This document shows, piece after piece, positions 51,847-60,542 of a stretch of 64,000 bases of DNA (the stretch's first letter is position 1; each line of letters starts with the position of its first letter). The stretch spans positions 1-64,000 of the forward strand of contig NZ_DAISXK010000005.1 in assembly GCF_036825875.1 (NCBI RefSeq), in the 5' to 3' direction. Below the pieces are notes generated by a model. That model ran no database searches, had not been told where the DNA came from, and saw nothing but the letters and a program-made list of their open reading frames with translations. The DNA is from Paucihalobacter sp036825875. Its GTDB lineage: Bacteria > Bacteroidota > Bacteroidia > Flavobacteriales > Flavobacteriaceae. Position numbers and translations under genes: made by a program.

Positions 51847-52257
51847 TTAACAGTGTTGATTGTAAGCATCAACTAAATTTTCGGCAATCATTTCTGCTGG
51901 TCGGCCTTCAATGTGATGTCTTTCTAACATGTGAACCAATTCACCATCTTTAAACAAAGCCATACTTGGCGAGCTTGGAGGAAATGGAACCATATGAGCT
52001 CTAGCTACATCTGTTGCTTCGCGATCTACACCTGCAAAAACGGTAACTAAATTATCTGGTTTCTTTGAGTTTTGTAAACTTATGCGCGCACCTGGTCTGG
52101 CGTTGGCAGCGGCGCAACCACAAACTGAATTTACTACAACCAAAGTAGTACCTTTCTTCGATAATGCCTGATTTACAGCTTCGGCGGAATGTAATTCTTC
52201 AAAACCCACGCTAGTTAAATCTTCGCGCATTGGTTTTACTAATTCTGGTGGATACAT
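51847..52257 (-). CDS. Bacilliredoxin BrxA/BrxB-family protein
   Basis: The 136-residue thioredoxin-fold protein has the VCGCAAANARPGARISL active site (C-G-C-A) typical of the YphP/YqiW family. In Firmicutes these proteins remove bacillithiol from proteins. Members occur widely in Bacteroidota. The presence of bacillithiol in this organism is inferred from the family, not seen here. It is followed by its own terminator. Confidence 0.87.
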   Translation of the reverse strand: MYPPELVKPMREDLTSVGFEELHSAEAVNQALSKKGTTLVVVNSVCGCAAANARPGARISLQNSKKPDNLVTVFAGVDREATDVARAHMVPFPPSSPSMALFKDGELVHMLERHHIEGRPAEMIAENLVDAYNQHC

Positions 52258-52287
52258 ATATTTTGTATTTATGTGAAAATTAAGTCA

Positions 52288-52295
52288 CAAAGTTA
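52288..52295 (-). promoter_or_regulatory. -7 promoter element of the bacilliredoxin gene
   Basis: TAACTTTG on the minus strand fits TAnnTTTG and lies 30 bases before the start codon. Confidence 0.4.
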
Positions 52296-52418
52296 CAAAA
52301 CTTGATATAATTTAAGTCGAAATTATAATGAGATTAACTATTTAATTTTGAAGTTTGTTTGATCCAAAATTTTTAACCTAACAAAGTTATTCGTCTAAAA
52401 TAATTACATTGATATCGT

Positions 52419-52426
52419 TACCTTTG
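52419..52426 (+). promoter_or_regulatory. -7 promoter element of the DjlA-like gene
   Basis: TACCTTTG fits TAnnTTTG, 29 bases before the TTG start at 52456. Confidence 0.4.
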
Positions 52427-52455
52427 CATTTCTTTTTAATTAAACACATTTTATT

Positions 52456-53178
52456 TTGATTCGTTGGATTGCTGTTATCATAGGTTTTATATTTTTTAGA
52501 TTTCCTGGTGCTATCATAGGTTTTTTATTGGGAAGTTTGCTAGAAGGATTTCAAAAAAACAGGCAAAATCCATTTTCTGGTAATGCTAAAGTTTCACCTG
52601 CCGATTTTGAACTTAATTTACTATCGCTAGCATCTATTGTTATTAAAGCAGATGGCAATGTTAGCGAACAAGAAATGCGATTTGTTCAAAATTACTTCGT
52701 TCAAGCTTATGGTAAAGACCATGCCAATGCAACATTTAGAACCTTTAATGAGGTTGTAAAAAATCGAGAAATATCAGCCCTTAAAATTTGTGAATTTTTA
52801 CGAATTAGAACCCGCTATGAGTCGCGTTTACAAATTATCCATTTTCTTTTTAGTATCGCGCAAGCCGATGGTTTGGTGTCGCAACCAGAGGTTGAAAAGA
52901 TTAAAGAAATCGCCAATTATCTCTCTATTGGGGTGCGTGATTTTGAAAGTATAAAGGCCATGTTCTTTAAAAATCCAGATAGCGCCTATAAAATTCTAGA
53001 AATTGACAAAGGCGCCACTGCAAACGAAATTAAGTCGGCTTACAGAACAATGGCTAAAAAATATCATCCTGATAAACTACAACACATGGATGAAGCCTAT
53101 CGAAAGGGAGCAGAGGAGAAGTTTAGAAAAGTTCAGGAAGCTTATGAGCAATTGCAAAAGGAGTTAAATTTTAAGTAA
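52456..53178 (+). CDS. djlA: DjlA-like co-chaperone (TerB plus C-terminal J domain)
   Basis: A hydrophobic N-terminus (IRWIAVIIGFIFFRFPG) anchors the protein in the membrane. A TerB-like helical domain (about residues 40-160, with ADGNVSEQEMRFVQNYF and AQADGLVSQPEVEKIKEI) follows. A J domain at the end has the KKYHPDKLQHM motif that stimulates DnaK ATPase. The start is TTG at 52456; no ATG in frame sits earlier. DjlA-type proteins act at the inner membrane. Confidence 0.85.
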   Translation: MIRWIAVIIGFIFFRFPGAIIGFLLGSLLEGFQKNRQNPFSGNAKVSPADFELNLLSLASIVIKADGNVSEQEMRFVQNYFVQAYGKDHANATFRTFNEVVKNREISALKICEFLRIRTRYESRLQIIHFLFSIAQADGLVSQPEVEKIKEIANYLSIGVRDFESIKAMFFKNPDSAYKILEIDKGATANEIKSAYRTMAKKYHPDKLQHMDEAYRKGAEEKFRKVQEAYEQLQKELNFK

Positions 53179-53191
53179 TTTTTTTAACTAA

Positions 53192-53222
53192 GACAAATGT
53201 CGTATATTTGAGGACATATGTT
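53192..53222. promoter_or_regulatory. Paired GACAnnTGTY sites around the Xre/RES promoter
   Basis: GACAAATGTC (53192-53201) and GACATATGTT (53213-53222) have centres 21 bp apart, two turns of the helix. The TATATTTG box lies between them. This layout suits autorepression by the Xre-type antitoxin. Confidence 0.55.
53203..53210 (+). promoter_or_regulatory. -7 promoter element of the Xre/RES operon
   Basis: TATATTTG fits TAnnTTTG. It lies 18 bases before the antitoxin ATG and between two operator-like sites. Confidence 0.5.
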
Positions 53223-53228
53223 TTAGTA

Positions 53229-53717
53229 ATGAATAATTTTGAAACTCATATCAATTCGGTAAATGAAGCTGCGACACTTTATGTTAAAACTTTCACGCAG
53301 TTGGACGTTGCCAAAAGTTTTGGTTTGCAGGATTTACTAGACGATAAATTAATGCTCATCAAAGCCATTAGAAAGGGCATTCCGTTTACGCTTTTCAACG
53401 AAATAAAAAATATCACGCCATTTTCCGATGATGATTGGGCCGAAATTCTTAGCGTATCCACCAAATCATTACAGCGTTACAAACAAAAGAAAGATTTTTT
53501 GTTCAAACCCATTCATTCCGAAAAAATTATTGAAATAGCTGAGGTGTCATTAGTAGGAAATGTAGTTTTTGGAGATAGTTCCAAATTTAAACTTTGGCTC
53601 AACACACCTAGTTATGCGCTTGGTAACATGTTGCCTATTGAGTTACTTAAAGATTCCTATGGTAAGGAGATGGTACTCGCCGAACTCCACCGAATAGACC
53701 ACGGAATTTTTGCCTAA
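53229..53717 (+). CDS. Xre/MbcA/ParS-type antitoxin (DUF2384)
   Basis: The 162-residue protein has an N-terminal DNA-binding region with a helix-turn-helix (WAEILSVSTKSLQRYKQKK) and the C-terminal DUF2384 toxin-binding domain (VFGDSSKFKLWLNTPSYALG, and LAELHRIDHGIFA). The ATG at 53229 is chosen over the frame's TTG at 53208, which falls in the promoter. Its stop overlaps the RES toxin start as TAATG, so the two are translated together. Confidence 0.88.
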   Translation: MNNFETHINSVNEAATLYVKTFTQLDVAKSFGLQDLLDDKLMLIKAIRKGIPFTLFNEIKNITPFSDDDWAEILSVSTKSLQRYKQKKDFLFKPIHSEKIIEIAEVSLVGNVVFGDSSKFKLWLNTPSYALGNMLPIELLKDSYGKEMVLAELHRIDHGIFA

Positions 53718-54181
53718 TGATTGTTTATAGGTTATCTAGAAAGAAATATGCCAATGAATTGTCAGGCAAAGGTGCCGCATTATTTGGTAATCGTTGGAAT
53801 TCAAAAGGGGTTGAAATGATTTACACTTCTGAAAGTCGGGCACTTGCTATGGCTGAGGTCGCTGTTCATTTAACTTTAGCTACTTTGCCAAATGATTTCG
53901 TGTTGCTAGAAATATTGATTCCGGACAAGCTTTCAATTTTAGAATTCAGCCCCAAAGAATTATCTAAAAACTGGAATGCATTTCCGCACCATCCCGAAAC
54001 GCAGCTTGCTGGAGATCAATTCATAAGAGACAATCATTTTGCTGTGATGAAAGTACCTTCGGCGGTGGTTCAAGGAGATTTTAATTATATAATAAATCCT
54101 TACCATTCCCAATTTAAGCTGATTAAAATTGCTGCTCAACTTCCATTTTTATTTGACCAACGATTGTTTAAATCATCCTAA
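53717..54181 (+). CDS. RES-domain toxin (NAD+-degrading)
   Basis: The 154-residue RES domain is complete: MIVYRLSRKKYANELSGKGA opens it and GNRWNSKGVEMIYTSESRAL follows, then MAEVAVHL. The R26, Y36 and E47 positions match the conserved Arg-Tyr-Glu of active RES toxins, which degrade NAD+ and stop growth. The Asn/Phe-rich end is also present (AVVQGDFNYIINPYHSQF). Nothing is truncated, so unlike the locus at 7.5 kb this toxin looks functional. It converges with the TonB receptor gene with 4-base overlap. Confidence 0.9.
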   Translation: MIVYRLSRKKYANELSGKGAALFGNRWNSKGVEMIYTSESRALAMAEVAVHLTLATLPNDFVLLEILIPDKLSILEFSPKELSKNWNAFPHHPETQLAGDQFIRDNHFAVMKVPSAVVQGDFNYIINPYHSQFKLIKIAAQLPFLFDQRLFKSS

Positions 54182-56451
54182 AAACTAAATCTTAGCATCG
54201 TTAAAATAGACCTTCCTGGATTCGGAATTTCAAACGCTCTCAATATGGATAAGTGATCTACATAAGTAGTGTTTAATAGATTGTTGGTCGAAATACTGGC
54301 TGTTAGGTTTTTGTTGCCCCAACTAAAATCTTTTGTTACACCTAGGTTTAATAAAGTATAAGCAGGTGTTTCAATTTCATTAAATCCAGGTCTGTTTTGT
54401 TTTGAAAAATGTGTGAGCGTGGTTTCAATTTGAGTTGATTTTATAAATTTAGGCCTATAATTTAAACCTAAACTATAATTATCGGCAGGGATGAAGGTCA
54501 GATTTTCGTCAGATTCACTCAAAGTGCCGCGCACCAAGGCTGCGGTTGAGTTGATTGAAATATCCTCGTTAAACTTATAATGAATAGACAGTTCTGTACC
54601 GTAAAGCTGTGCATTTTCTTGCTGAAATTCCCAGATTTGTAGGCCGTCCTCAGGTTGGGTTTCACCAGTATTGATAAAGAAAATATAATTTGAAATGGTA
54701 TTGAAGTAAACCGAGGTTCCCAATGAAAATCTCGAAATTTCTAAGGCATAACTAATATCTGTTTGAAAACTTTGTTCACGTTCAAAACTCGCATTCCCAA
54801 CCTCGAATCTGCTGGTTCCGGGATGTGGTCCGTTCGAGAACAACTCAGCCAAATCTGGCGCTCTAAATCCTGAGGATAGATTTACCTTGATGTTTTGAAA
54901 TTCAGATATATCATAAGTTGCACCTAAAGACCCAGTAAGTCCGCCGAAATTCGAACTAAGTTGTCTGTTTTCTGGATTTCCGGGTAAAATAAATCCATAA
55001 TTGACGAGCAATGGACGGTCGGCAAGGGCCGTGACTTTTCGGTAATCCAATCTAATTCCTGCTTGAAAGTATAGCTTATTAAATTGTTTGCTTCCTAAAT
55101 AATATGCGCCAATATCAAAAGTGTTTGCATCGGGAATTAATATTTCTTGAGCTGAATTTTTATTAAGCATTCTAATAAAGCTTGATTGAAATCCGAAGGT
55201 GTGTTTAAAATTTTGTTTCGGAATTAAAGATATTCTACCAGAAATAAAGCTGTGATTTTGGTTAATTCCAAGATCGACCGAATCAAAACTTTCTTCTATT
55301 TCGCTGCGATCGTTAAAGTGATGTGAGATATGAAAATAGGTTTGAAACTTTTCGTGAAAACTTTCTTGTGAATAAGAAATTAAATAATCTTTTACTTCTT
55401 GAAAAGGCAACTGCATGCTGCGATCGTTTCTGCTAGTTGCCAATGATACCTCTAATTCATCATCGCTAATGATTCCCAAATTTTGGTTGAGATAGGTAAA
55501 AGACAACTTGTTTTTAAAATTAGTCTTATCTAAACCGGCGTGAATTCTGAAATTTTGATTGTTAAATCTGCTATTGCCGGTAATTCTGCCGTTGCCATCT
55601 TTATAATCGGCATGAGTTTCAAGGGCTGCTTCTAAAGCAAAAAACATATGGTTGTTGAACCGCTTTCCAAAACTGGCAAATGTTTTATTGCCATTTGAAA
55701 CACTATTAAACGAACTTCCAATATTTCCAGTCAATTTGTTGTGATTCAAGTAGGATTCATCGTCTTTGATTAGTAAAACACCACCAACTGCACCAGAACC
55801 GTACAGGATGGACGCTGGACCTTTTATAACGTCAACTTTAGACACCCCTAAATTGTTAAGTCCCAAGCCATGGTCCTGACCCCATTGGTGATTTTCAAGT
55901 TTGTTATTTTGAAAAATGGTAACCACCCTCGAAAATCCAAGTCCTCTTATAAAAGGTTTCACAATGCCCGTACCTAAAGTAGCACCGCTAATCCCAGGTA
56001 AATCCGTGAGTGAGGCCGCCAAACCTCCAGTGTTTAATTGTCTAGTTATAGTTTTCATATCCAGATCAGTTACCGAATATGGAGTTTTTTTGGTTAAACC
56101 TGTTTGTTTGTCAATAATTACGATGGCATCAAGTGATTCAATGTCTTTAATGAGTTCGATGTTTAGTCGTTTATATTTTTTAGATTCGGAATTAAAGTCT
56201 ATGGGAAGTATTCTTTTTTGATAGCCAATCGATGAAATCACCAAGTTGAAGACAGCCTCCGAGGATTCAATCTTAAATGTGCCATCGGATTCTGCAATTG
56301 TACCTATGGTAGTATTTTCAATGTAAATGGACGCGAAAGCAACGGCTTCATTGTTAGAAACAATCTGACCTTCAATAATGAATTGGGAATAATGAGTAAA
56401 GTAACTAAGGCACCCAATAAAAACCAGAAAATATTTATTTGAAAAGCACAT
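54178..56451 (-). CDS. TonB-dependent outer-membrane receptor, probable metal uptake
   Basis: After a signal peptide, an N-terminal carboxypeptidase-D regulatory-like domain (about 25-110, EGQIVSNNEAVAFASIYIEN) precedes the plug (FIRGLGFSRVVTIFQNNKLE, then HQWGQDHGLG) and the 22-strand barrel ending ILTMLRFSF. The His-containing NHQWGQDHGLG stretch resembles metal-uptake receptors such as ZnuD. The neighbouring DtxR regulator and ZIP transporter, plus TTTAG/CTAAA boxes in the divergent promoter, support divalent metal (iron, manganese or zinc) uptake over siderophore or sugar use. Confidence 0.85.
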   Translation of the reverse strand: MCFSNKYFLVFIGCLSYFTHYSQFIIEGQIVSNNEAVAFASIYIENTTIGTIAESDGTFKIESSEAVFNLVISSIGYQKRILPIDFNSESKKYKRLNIELIKDIESLDAIVIIDKQTGLTKKTPYSVTDLDMKTITRQLNTGGLAASLTDLPGISGATLGTGIVKPFIRGLGFSRVVTIFQNNKLENHQWGQDHGLGLNNLGVSKVDVIKGPASILYGSGAVGGVLLIKDDESYLNHNKLTGNIGSSFNSVSNGNKTFASFGKRFNNHMFFALEAALETHADYKDGNGRITGNSRFNNQNFRIHAGLDKTNFKNKLSFTYLNQNLGIISDDELEVSLATSRNDRSMQLPFQEVKDYLISYSQESFHEKFQTYFHISHHFNDRSEIEESFDSVDLGINQNHSFISGRISLIPKQNFKHTFGFQSSFIRMLNKNSAQEILIPDANTFDIGAYYLGSKQFNKLYFQAGIRLDYRKVTALADRPLLVNYGFILPGNPENRQLSSNFGGLTGSLGATYDISEFQNIKVNLSSGFRAPDLAELFSNGPHPGTSRFEVGNASFEREQSFQTDISYALEISRFSLGTSVYFNTISNYIFFINTGETQPEDGLQIWEFQQENAQLYGTELSIHYKFNEDISINSTAALVRGTLSESDENLTFIPADNYSLGLNYRPKFIKSTQIETTLTHFSKQNRPGFNEIETPAYTLLNLGVTKDFSWGNKNLTASISTNNLLNTTYVDHLSILRAFEIPNPGRSILTMLRFSF

Positions 56452-56467
56452 GCTGTTTTAATAATTT

Positions 56468-56506
56468 ATTTAGGCAAATATATAAATAAATTTAGACAAG
56501 GCTAAA
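56468..56506. promoter_or_regulatory. DtxR-like boxes between TonB receptor and DtxR-family genes
   Basis: TTTAG-ACAAGG-CTAAA (56491-56506) is an inverted repeat with 5-base arms. ATTTAGGCAAAT (56468-56479) lies on the receptor side. Both resemble sites of DtxR-family metal regulators. The receptor -7 box overlaps the second site. Confidence 0.5.
56475..56482 (-). promoter_or_regulatory. -7 promoter element of the TonB receptor gene
   Basis: On the minus strand TATATTTG (TAnnTTTG) lies 23 bases before the ATG and overlaps an ATTTAGGCAAAT site, so a bound regulator would block it. Confidence 0.45.
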
Positions 56507-56532
56507 AATGTATTTTATATTGTTTAAAAATG

Positions 56533-56540
56533 TATTTTTG
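56533..56540 (+). promoter_or_regulatory. -7 promoter element of the DtxR-family gene
   Basis: TATTTTTG fits TAnnTTTG and lies 22 bases before the chosen ATG at 56563. Confidence 0.45.
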
Positions 56541-56562
56541 TGACCATAAAGTATACAGATTT

Positions 56563-57222
56563 ATGTTTAGTGATTCAGAAGAAAATTATTTAAAAACAAT
56601 ATTTCATCTAGAAAGACAATTTAAAGATGGCGTTTCTACCAATGCAATCGCCGACCAGATGCAAACCAAAGCATCGTCTGTTACTGATATGATGAAACGA
56701 TTATCAGATAAAAATTTAGTTAACTACGTGAAATATCAAGGCGTAACATTATGTGATAAAGGAAGAATCGCCGCTGCAGCAATCATCAGAAAACACAGGT
56801 TGTGGGAAGTTTTTTTGGTTGAAAAATTAGAATTTAGTTGGGATGAAGTTCATGAGGTTGCTGAACAATTGGAGCATATTGAATCTGAACAACTCATAGA
56901 TAAGCTTGATAAAATGCTCAACTATCCCAAATTTGATCCCCATGGCGATCCTATTCCAAATAAAGATGGAAATTTTCCAATTAGAGATAAAGTTTTATTA
57001 AGTGATTTAAGAGTTGGTTCCAAAGGGATATGTATTGGTGTGAAGGATACTTCATCCTCTTTTTTAAAGTATTTGGATAAAAATGGCATCGCCTTAGGAA
57101 AGTCTATTCAAGTATTGGAAAAGGAAGATTTTGATCATTCACAAAAAATAAAAATAGAAAATGAGGTGCTGCAAGTATCTCAGCAAATTGCATCAAATTT
57201 ATATATTAAAACCACCCATTAA
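56563..57222 (+). CDS. DtxR/MntR-family metal-dependent repressor
   Basis: FSDSEENYLKTIFHLERQFK opens the winged helix-turn-helix (IADQMQTKASSVTDMMKRLS), followed by the dimerisation and metal-binding helices (HEVAEQLEHIESEQLIDKLD, with His and Glu ligands) and a C-terminal SH3/FeoA-like domain (about 140-219). The upstream Met at 56530 is in frame but lies in the promoter, so the ATG at 56563 is preferred (219 residues). It probably controls the divergent TonB receptor, the ZIP gene 2 bases downstream and perhaps feoAB. Metal specificity cannot be told apart. Confidence 0.88.
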   Translation: MFSDSEENYLKTIFHLERQFKDGVSTNAIADQMQTKASSVTDMMKRLSDKNLVNYVKYQGVTLCDKGRIAAAAIIRKHRLWEVFLVEKLEFSWDEVHEVAEQLEHIESEQLIDKLDKMLNYPKFDPHGDPIPNKDGNFPIRDKVLLSDLRVGSKGICIGVKDTSSSFLKYLDKNGIALGKSIQVLEKEDFDHSQKIKIENEVLQVSQQIASNLYIKTTH

Positions 57223-57224
57223 TT

Positions 57225-58046
57225 ATGGATAGTATTTTAGATTTTTTCGAAAACATAAATCCGGTTTATGGCGCTTTAGTGGCAGGTTTATTCACTTGGA
57301 TTTTGACAGCACTAGGCGCGTCGCTAGTGTTTTTTGTAAAAGGTATGAATCGTGCATTACTTGACGGAATGCTTGGATTTACAGGTGGTGTTATGGTAGC
57401 AGCTAGTTTTTGGAGTTTGCTAGCGCCAGGTATTGCCATGAGTCCTGGCGAAGGTTTTGTAAAAGTAATCCCAGCAGTAGTTGGTTTTGCGCTTGGTGCT
57501 TTGTTCATTTTTGGCTTAGATAAAATTTTACCACATTTACATATCAACTTTAAAGAAACGGAAAAAGAAGGTGTTAAAACACCTTGGCATAGAACGACCT
57601 TATTAGTATTGGCCATAACCTTGCACAATATTCCTGAAGGATTAGCTGTGGGTGTTTTATTTGGTGGTGTTGCCTTGGGTATGCCAGAAGCGACTATAGG
57701 TGGTGCAGTTGCCTTAGCACTTGGAATTGGAATTCAGAATTTTCCTGAAGGCTTGGCCGTGTCTATGCCTTTAAGACGTCATGGCGTTAGTAAATTCAAA
57801 AGTTTTTGGTTTGGTCAAATGTCAGCTATTGTTGAACCTATCGCAGCAGTAATTGGAGCTGTAGCGGTTACATTTTTCACTCCGTTGTTACCTTATGCAT
57901 TGTCTTTTGCAGCGGGTGCTATGATTTTTGTAGTGGTTGAAGAAGTGATTCCAGAAACCCAGCGAGATAAATATACCGATATCGCCACATTGGGCTTTAT
58001 TGGCGGATTTATTATTATGATGACTTTAGACGTTGGTCTTGGATAG
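57225..58046 (+). CDS. ZIP-family metal transporter
   Basis: The 273-residue protein has about eight membrane segments with the two ZIP metal-site helices: TLHNIPEGLAVGVLFGGVAL and IGIQNFPEGLAVSMPLRRHG. The long His-containing loop typical of eukaryotic ZIPs is short here. It imports Zn2+, Fe2+ or Mn2+ at the inner membrane. The start lies 2 bases after the DtxR-family stop, so the two form an operon, a regulator-plus-transporter pair. Confidence 0.92.
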   Translation: MDSILDFFENINPVYGALVAGLFTWILTALGASLVFFVKGMNRALLDGMLGFTGGVMVAASFWSLLAPGIAMSPGEGFVKVIPAVVGFALGALFIFGLDKILPHLHINFKETEKEGVKTPWHRTTLLVLAITLHNIPEGLAVGVLFGGVALGMPEATIGGAVALALGIGIQNFPEGLAVSMPLRRHGVSKFKSFWFGQMSAIVEPIAAVIGAVAVTFFTPLLPYALSFAAGAMIFVVVEEVIPETQRDKYTDIATLGFIGGFIIMMTLDVGLG

Positions 58047-58048
58047 CA

Positions 58049-58186
58049 TTAATCACAACCGCAATTGCCACTACCGCAAGATTTTGCAGCCTTTTTCTTT
58101 GAAGTAAAAACAAAACGTTTCAGCAAGAATACAATTGCTGCTACAAGCGTGAGTACGACTAATATGGTTTGTATTGTGTGATTCAT
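58049..58186 (-). CDS. FeoB-associated Cys-rich membrane protein
   Basis: This 45-residue protein starts at ATG 58186 with MNHTIQTILVVLTLVAAIVF, one membrane helix, then a short basic stretch (KRFVFTSKKKAAK) and the terminal SCGSGNCGCD with four Cys. It lies 6 bases after the feoB stop. The size, topology and position match the FeoB-associated Cys-rich membrane proteins found beside feoB in Bacteroidota and Firmicutes. They are thought to pass or bind ferrous iron, with no settled mechanism. Confidence 0.85.
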   Translation of the reverse strand: MNHTIQTILVVLTLVAAIVFLLKRFVFTSKKKAAKSCGSGNCGCD

Positions 58187-58192
58187 AAGTAT

Positions 58193-60289
58193 TTATTTTA
58201 ATAGCTGATAAGCAATCAGCGATATAATATAAGCAATAATTGTCATACCTGCTAATTGAATCATAGGCCATTTCCAGCTATTAGTTTCTCGTTTTACAAT
58301 GGCTAAGGTGCTCATGCATTGCATTGCAAAAGCATAAAACAATAACAGTGAAATTCCAGTTGCAAAATTAAACACTTTAGTGCCATCGCTATTTACTTCG
58401 GCAGCCATACGTTTTTTAATGGTGCTTTCTTCGTCGGCATCGCTGCTTCCTACGCTGTAAATGGTAGCAAGTGTTCCAATAAAAACCTCTCTTGCTGCAA
58501 AGGAAGTAGCAATACCAATTCCTATTTTCCAATCGTAACCTAAAGGTCTAATAACAGGTTCAATGGCTTTTCCAACGTAACCTATATAAGAATGCTCTAA
58601 TTTGTGTGCAGCAACTTTTTGGTCAATTTCGTCATAATCAACATTTGGAAATTCCGTTTGAACAATAGTTTCGGCATCATTAAATTGCTCATTTGGACCA
58701 TAAGATGCCAACACCCAAAGAATAATTGAAATGGCCAGAATAATTTTACCAGCCTCAAAAACAAAGGCCTTAGTTTTTTCTAGAACAGTTAATGCAACGT
58801 TTTTAGGAAGTGGCATTTTATAGTTTGGCATTTCAACCACAAAAAACGACTTGTGCTTTATTTTTAATATTTTATTAAGCGCATACGCCGAAATAATTGC
58901 CATGGCAAATCCTAAAAAATATAGAAGCATTAAGGTTAAGGCTTGGTAGTTAAGACCGATAAATCGGCCTTGCGGAATTACCAATGCAATAATAATTAGA
59001 TACACCGGTAATCGTGCAGAACATGTCATAAACGGAGTTACCAAGATGGTAATAAGTCGTTCTTTCCAACTTTCAATGTTACGTGTTGCCATAATTGCTG
59101 GAATCGCGCAGGCAGTTCCAGAAATAAGTGGCACAACACTTTTACCGCTAAGCCCAAAACGACGCATAACTCTATCCATTAAAAACACAACGCGACTCAT
59201 ATAGCCGCTTTCTTCAAGAATTGAAATAAACAGAAAAAGAAACGCAATTTGTGGAATAAATATCACAATACCACCAATACCAGCAATAATACCTTCGGAC
59301 AACAGATCCGTGAAAACGCCTGGTGGTAAGGTGTTTTGAACCCATTCTGATAAAGCTGCGAAACTTTCGTCTATAAAATCCATGGGCACGGTTGCCCAAT
59401 CGTAAATGGCCTGAAAAATTGTAAGTAGAATTACAAAAAATATAACATACCCAAACACTTTGTGGGTTAAAATTCTATCAGCTTTGTAACGTAAATCAGT
59501 GGCTTTACTTGTGTCGATTGTTAATCCTATTTTAAGAACAGCGTTGATGAACTGGTAACGTTTTATGGTCTCTTTTTGCTGAAGTACTTTAAGTTCTATT
59601 TTAGATTTCACTTGGAAATCACCTACGTCAAATTGGTTTCTTTCAATTTTCCCAAAGTTCGCATCCTGCGAAATAACTACCCATAGCTTGTATAGGTTTT
59701 GATTGGGAAAGGTTTTTCGCAAACTTTCAAAATACGCAACATCTATAGTTGAAGTGTCTAGACAACCTTCCGTAGAAAGTGATTTATAATCGTAAATAAG
59801 TTCTTTTAGATTGTCAATGCCAATATTTTTGCGTGTGGAAACAAGTGCGATTTTGGTTTTAAGTTCGACTTCTAAAATATCAATGTCTAATGAAATTCCT
59901 CGACGCTTCATTCTATCCGACATATTAATTACCAAGATAGTTGGAATCTGAAGGTCTTTAATTTGAGTGAATAGTAGTAAATTTCGCTTTAGATTTTCGA
60001 CATCAGTTACCACAACAGCAACATCAGGAAAATCTTTATCATTCTTATTTAAAAGGAGTTCAATCACCACATTCTCATCAAAAGAAGAAGCGTTTAAACT
60101 GTAAGTCCCAGGTAAATCAATAATATGCGCCTTAACGCCACGTGGCAATTTGCAGATTCCTTCTTTTTTTTCAACCGTAATTCCCGGATAGTTTCCAACT
60201 TTTTGGTTTAAACCTGTAAGGGAATTGAAAACGGAAGTTTTTCCGGTGTTGGGATTGCCAATAAGTGCGACATTAATTTGTTTAGCCAT
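58193..60289 (-). CDS. feoB: Ferrous iron transporter FeoB
   Basis: The N-terminal G domain has the P-loop GNPNTGKTSVFNSLTG, the DLPGTYSL G3 motif and NMSD (G4). A helical spacer leads into a membrane domain with the two Gate segments (about 330-470). The second is around SGTACAIPAIMATRNIES, with a Cys likely to line the iron path. The length of 698 residues is typical. It overlaps feoA by 8 bases and is followed by the small Cys-rich gene. Confidence 0.95.
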   Translation of the reverse strand: MAKQINVALIGNPNTGKTSVFNSLTGLNQKVGNYPGITVEKKEGICKLPRGVKAHIIDLPGTYSLNASSFDENVVIELLLNKNDKDFPDVAVVVTDVENLKRNLLLFTQIKDLQIPTILVINMSDRMKRRGISLDIDILEVELKTKIALVSTRKNIGIDNLKELIYDYKSLSTEGCLDTSTIDVAYFESLRKTFPNQNLYKLWVVISQDANFGKIERNQFDVGDFQVKSKIELKVLQQKETIKRYQFINAVLKIGLTIDTSKATDLRYKADRILTHKVFGYVIFFVILLTIFQAIYDWATVPMDFIDESFAALSEWVQNTLPPGVFTDLLSEGIIAGIGGIVIFIPQIAFLFLFISILEESGYMSRVVFLMDRVMRRFGLSGKSVVPLISGTACAIPAIMATRNIESWKERLITILVTPFMTCSARLPVYLIIIALVIPQGRFIGLNYQALTLMLLYFLGFAMAIISAYALNKILKIKHKSFFVVEMPNYKMPLPKNVALTVLEKTKAFVFEAGKIILAISIILWVLASYGPNEQFNDAETIVQTEFPNVDYDEIDQKVAAHKLEHSYIGYVGKAIEPVIRPLGYDWKIGIGIATSFAAREVFIGTLATIYSVGSSDADEESTIKKRMAAEVNSDGTKVFNFATGISLLLFYAFAMQCMSTLAIVKRETNSWKWPMIQLAGMTIIAYIISLIAYQLLK

Positions 60290-60515
60290 TGGTAATCTTT
60301 ATAATGATGTGTTCTGCAGTTTCTTTTCTAATGGCAACATGCGAATCGTTAATATTAAGATACATCGGGTCAGAGAAGGGCGCAACTTGTAGTAATTCAA
60401 CGAAATTCCCTGGTAAACAACCCATTTCTAACAATTTTAGAGGAATATTGTTTGAGGAGACATCGATAATAATAGCTTTTTCGCCTTTTTTGAGTTCTGC
60501 CAGTGTTACTTTCAA
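60282..60515 (-). CDS. feoA: FeoA-family SH3-like protein
   Basis: The 77-residue SH3-like domain begins KVTLAELKKGEKAIIIDVSS and carries LLEMGCLPGNFVELLQVAPF, typical of FeoA, which helps the FeoB transporter. The start is TTG at 60515. An upstream ATG lies out of frame and meets TGA. It overlaps feoB by 8 bases. Confidence 0.88.
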   Translation of the reverse strand: MKVTLAELKKGEKAIIIDVSSNNIPLKLLEMGCLPGNFVELLQVAPFSDPMYLNINDSHVAIRKETAEHIIIKITNG

Positions 60516-60542
60516 AGCTTATTTAGATTCATTTTAAAAAAG

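Noticed and set aside
52456..53178. TerB domain as part of a tellurite-resistance cluster
   Set aside because: No other ter genes nearby and a J domain at the end identify it as DjlA-like.
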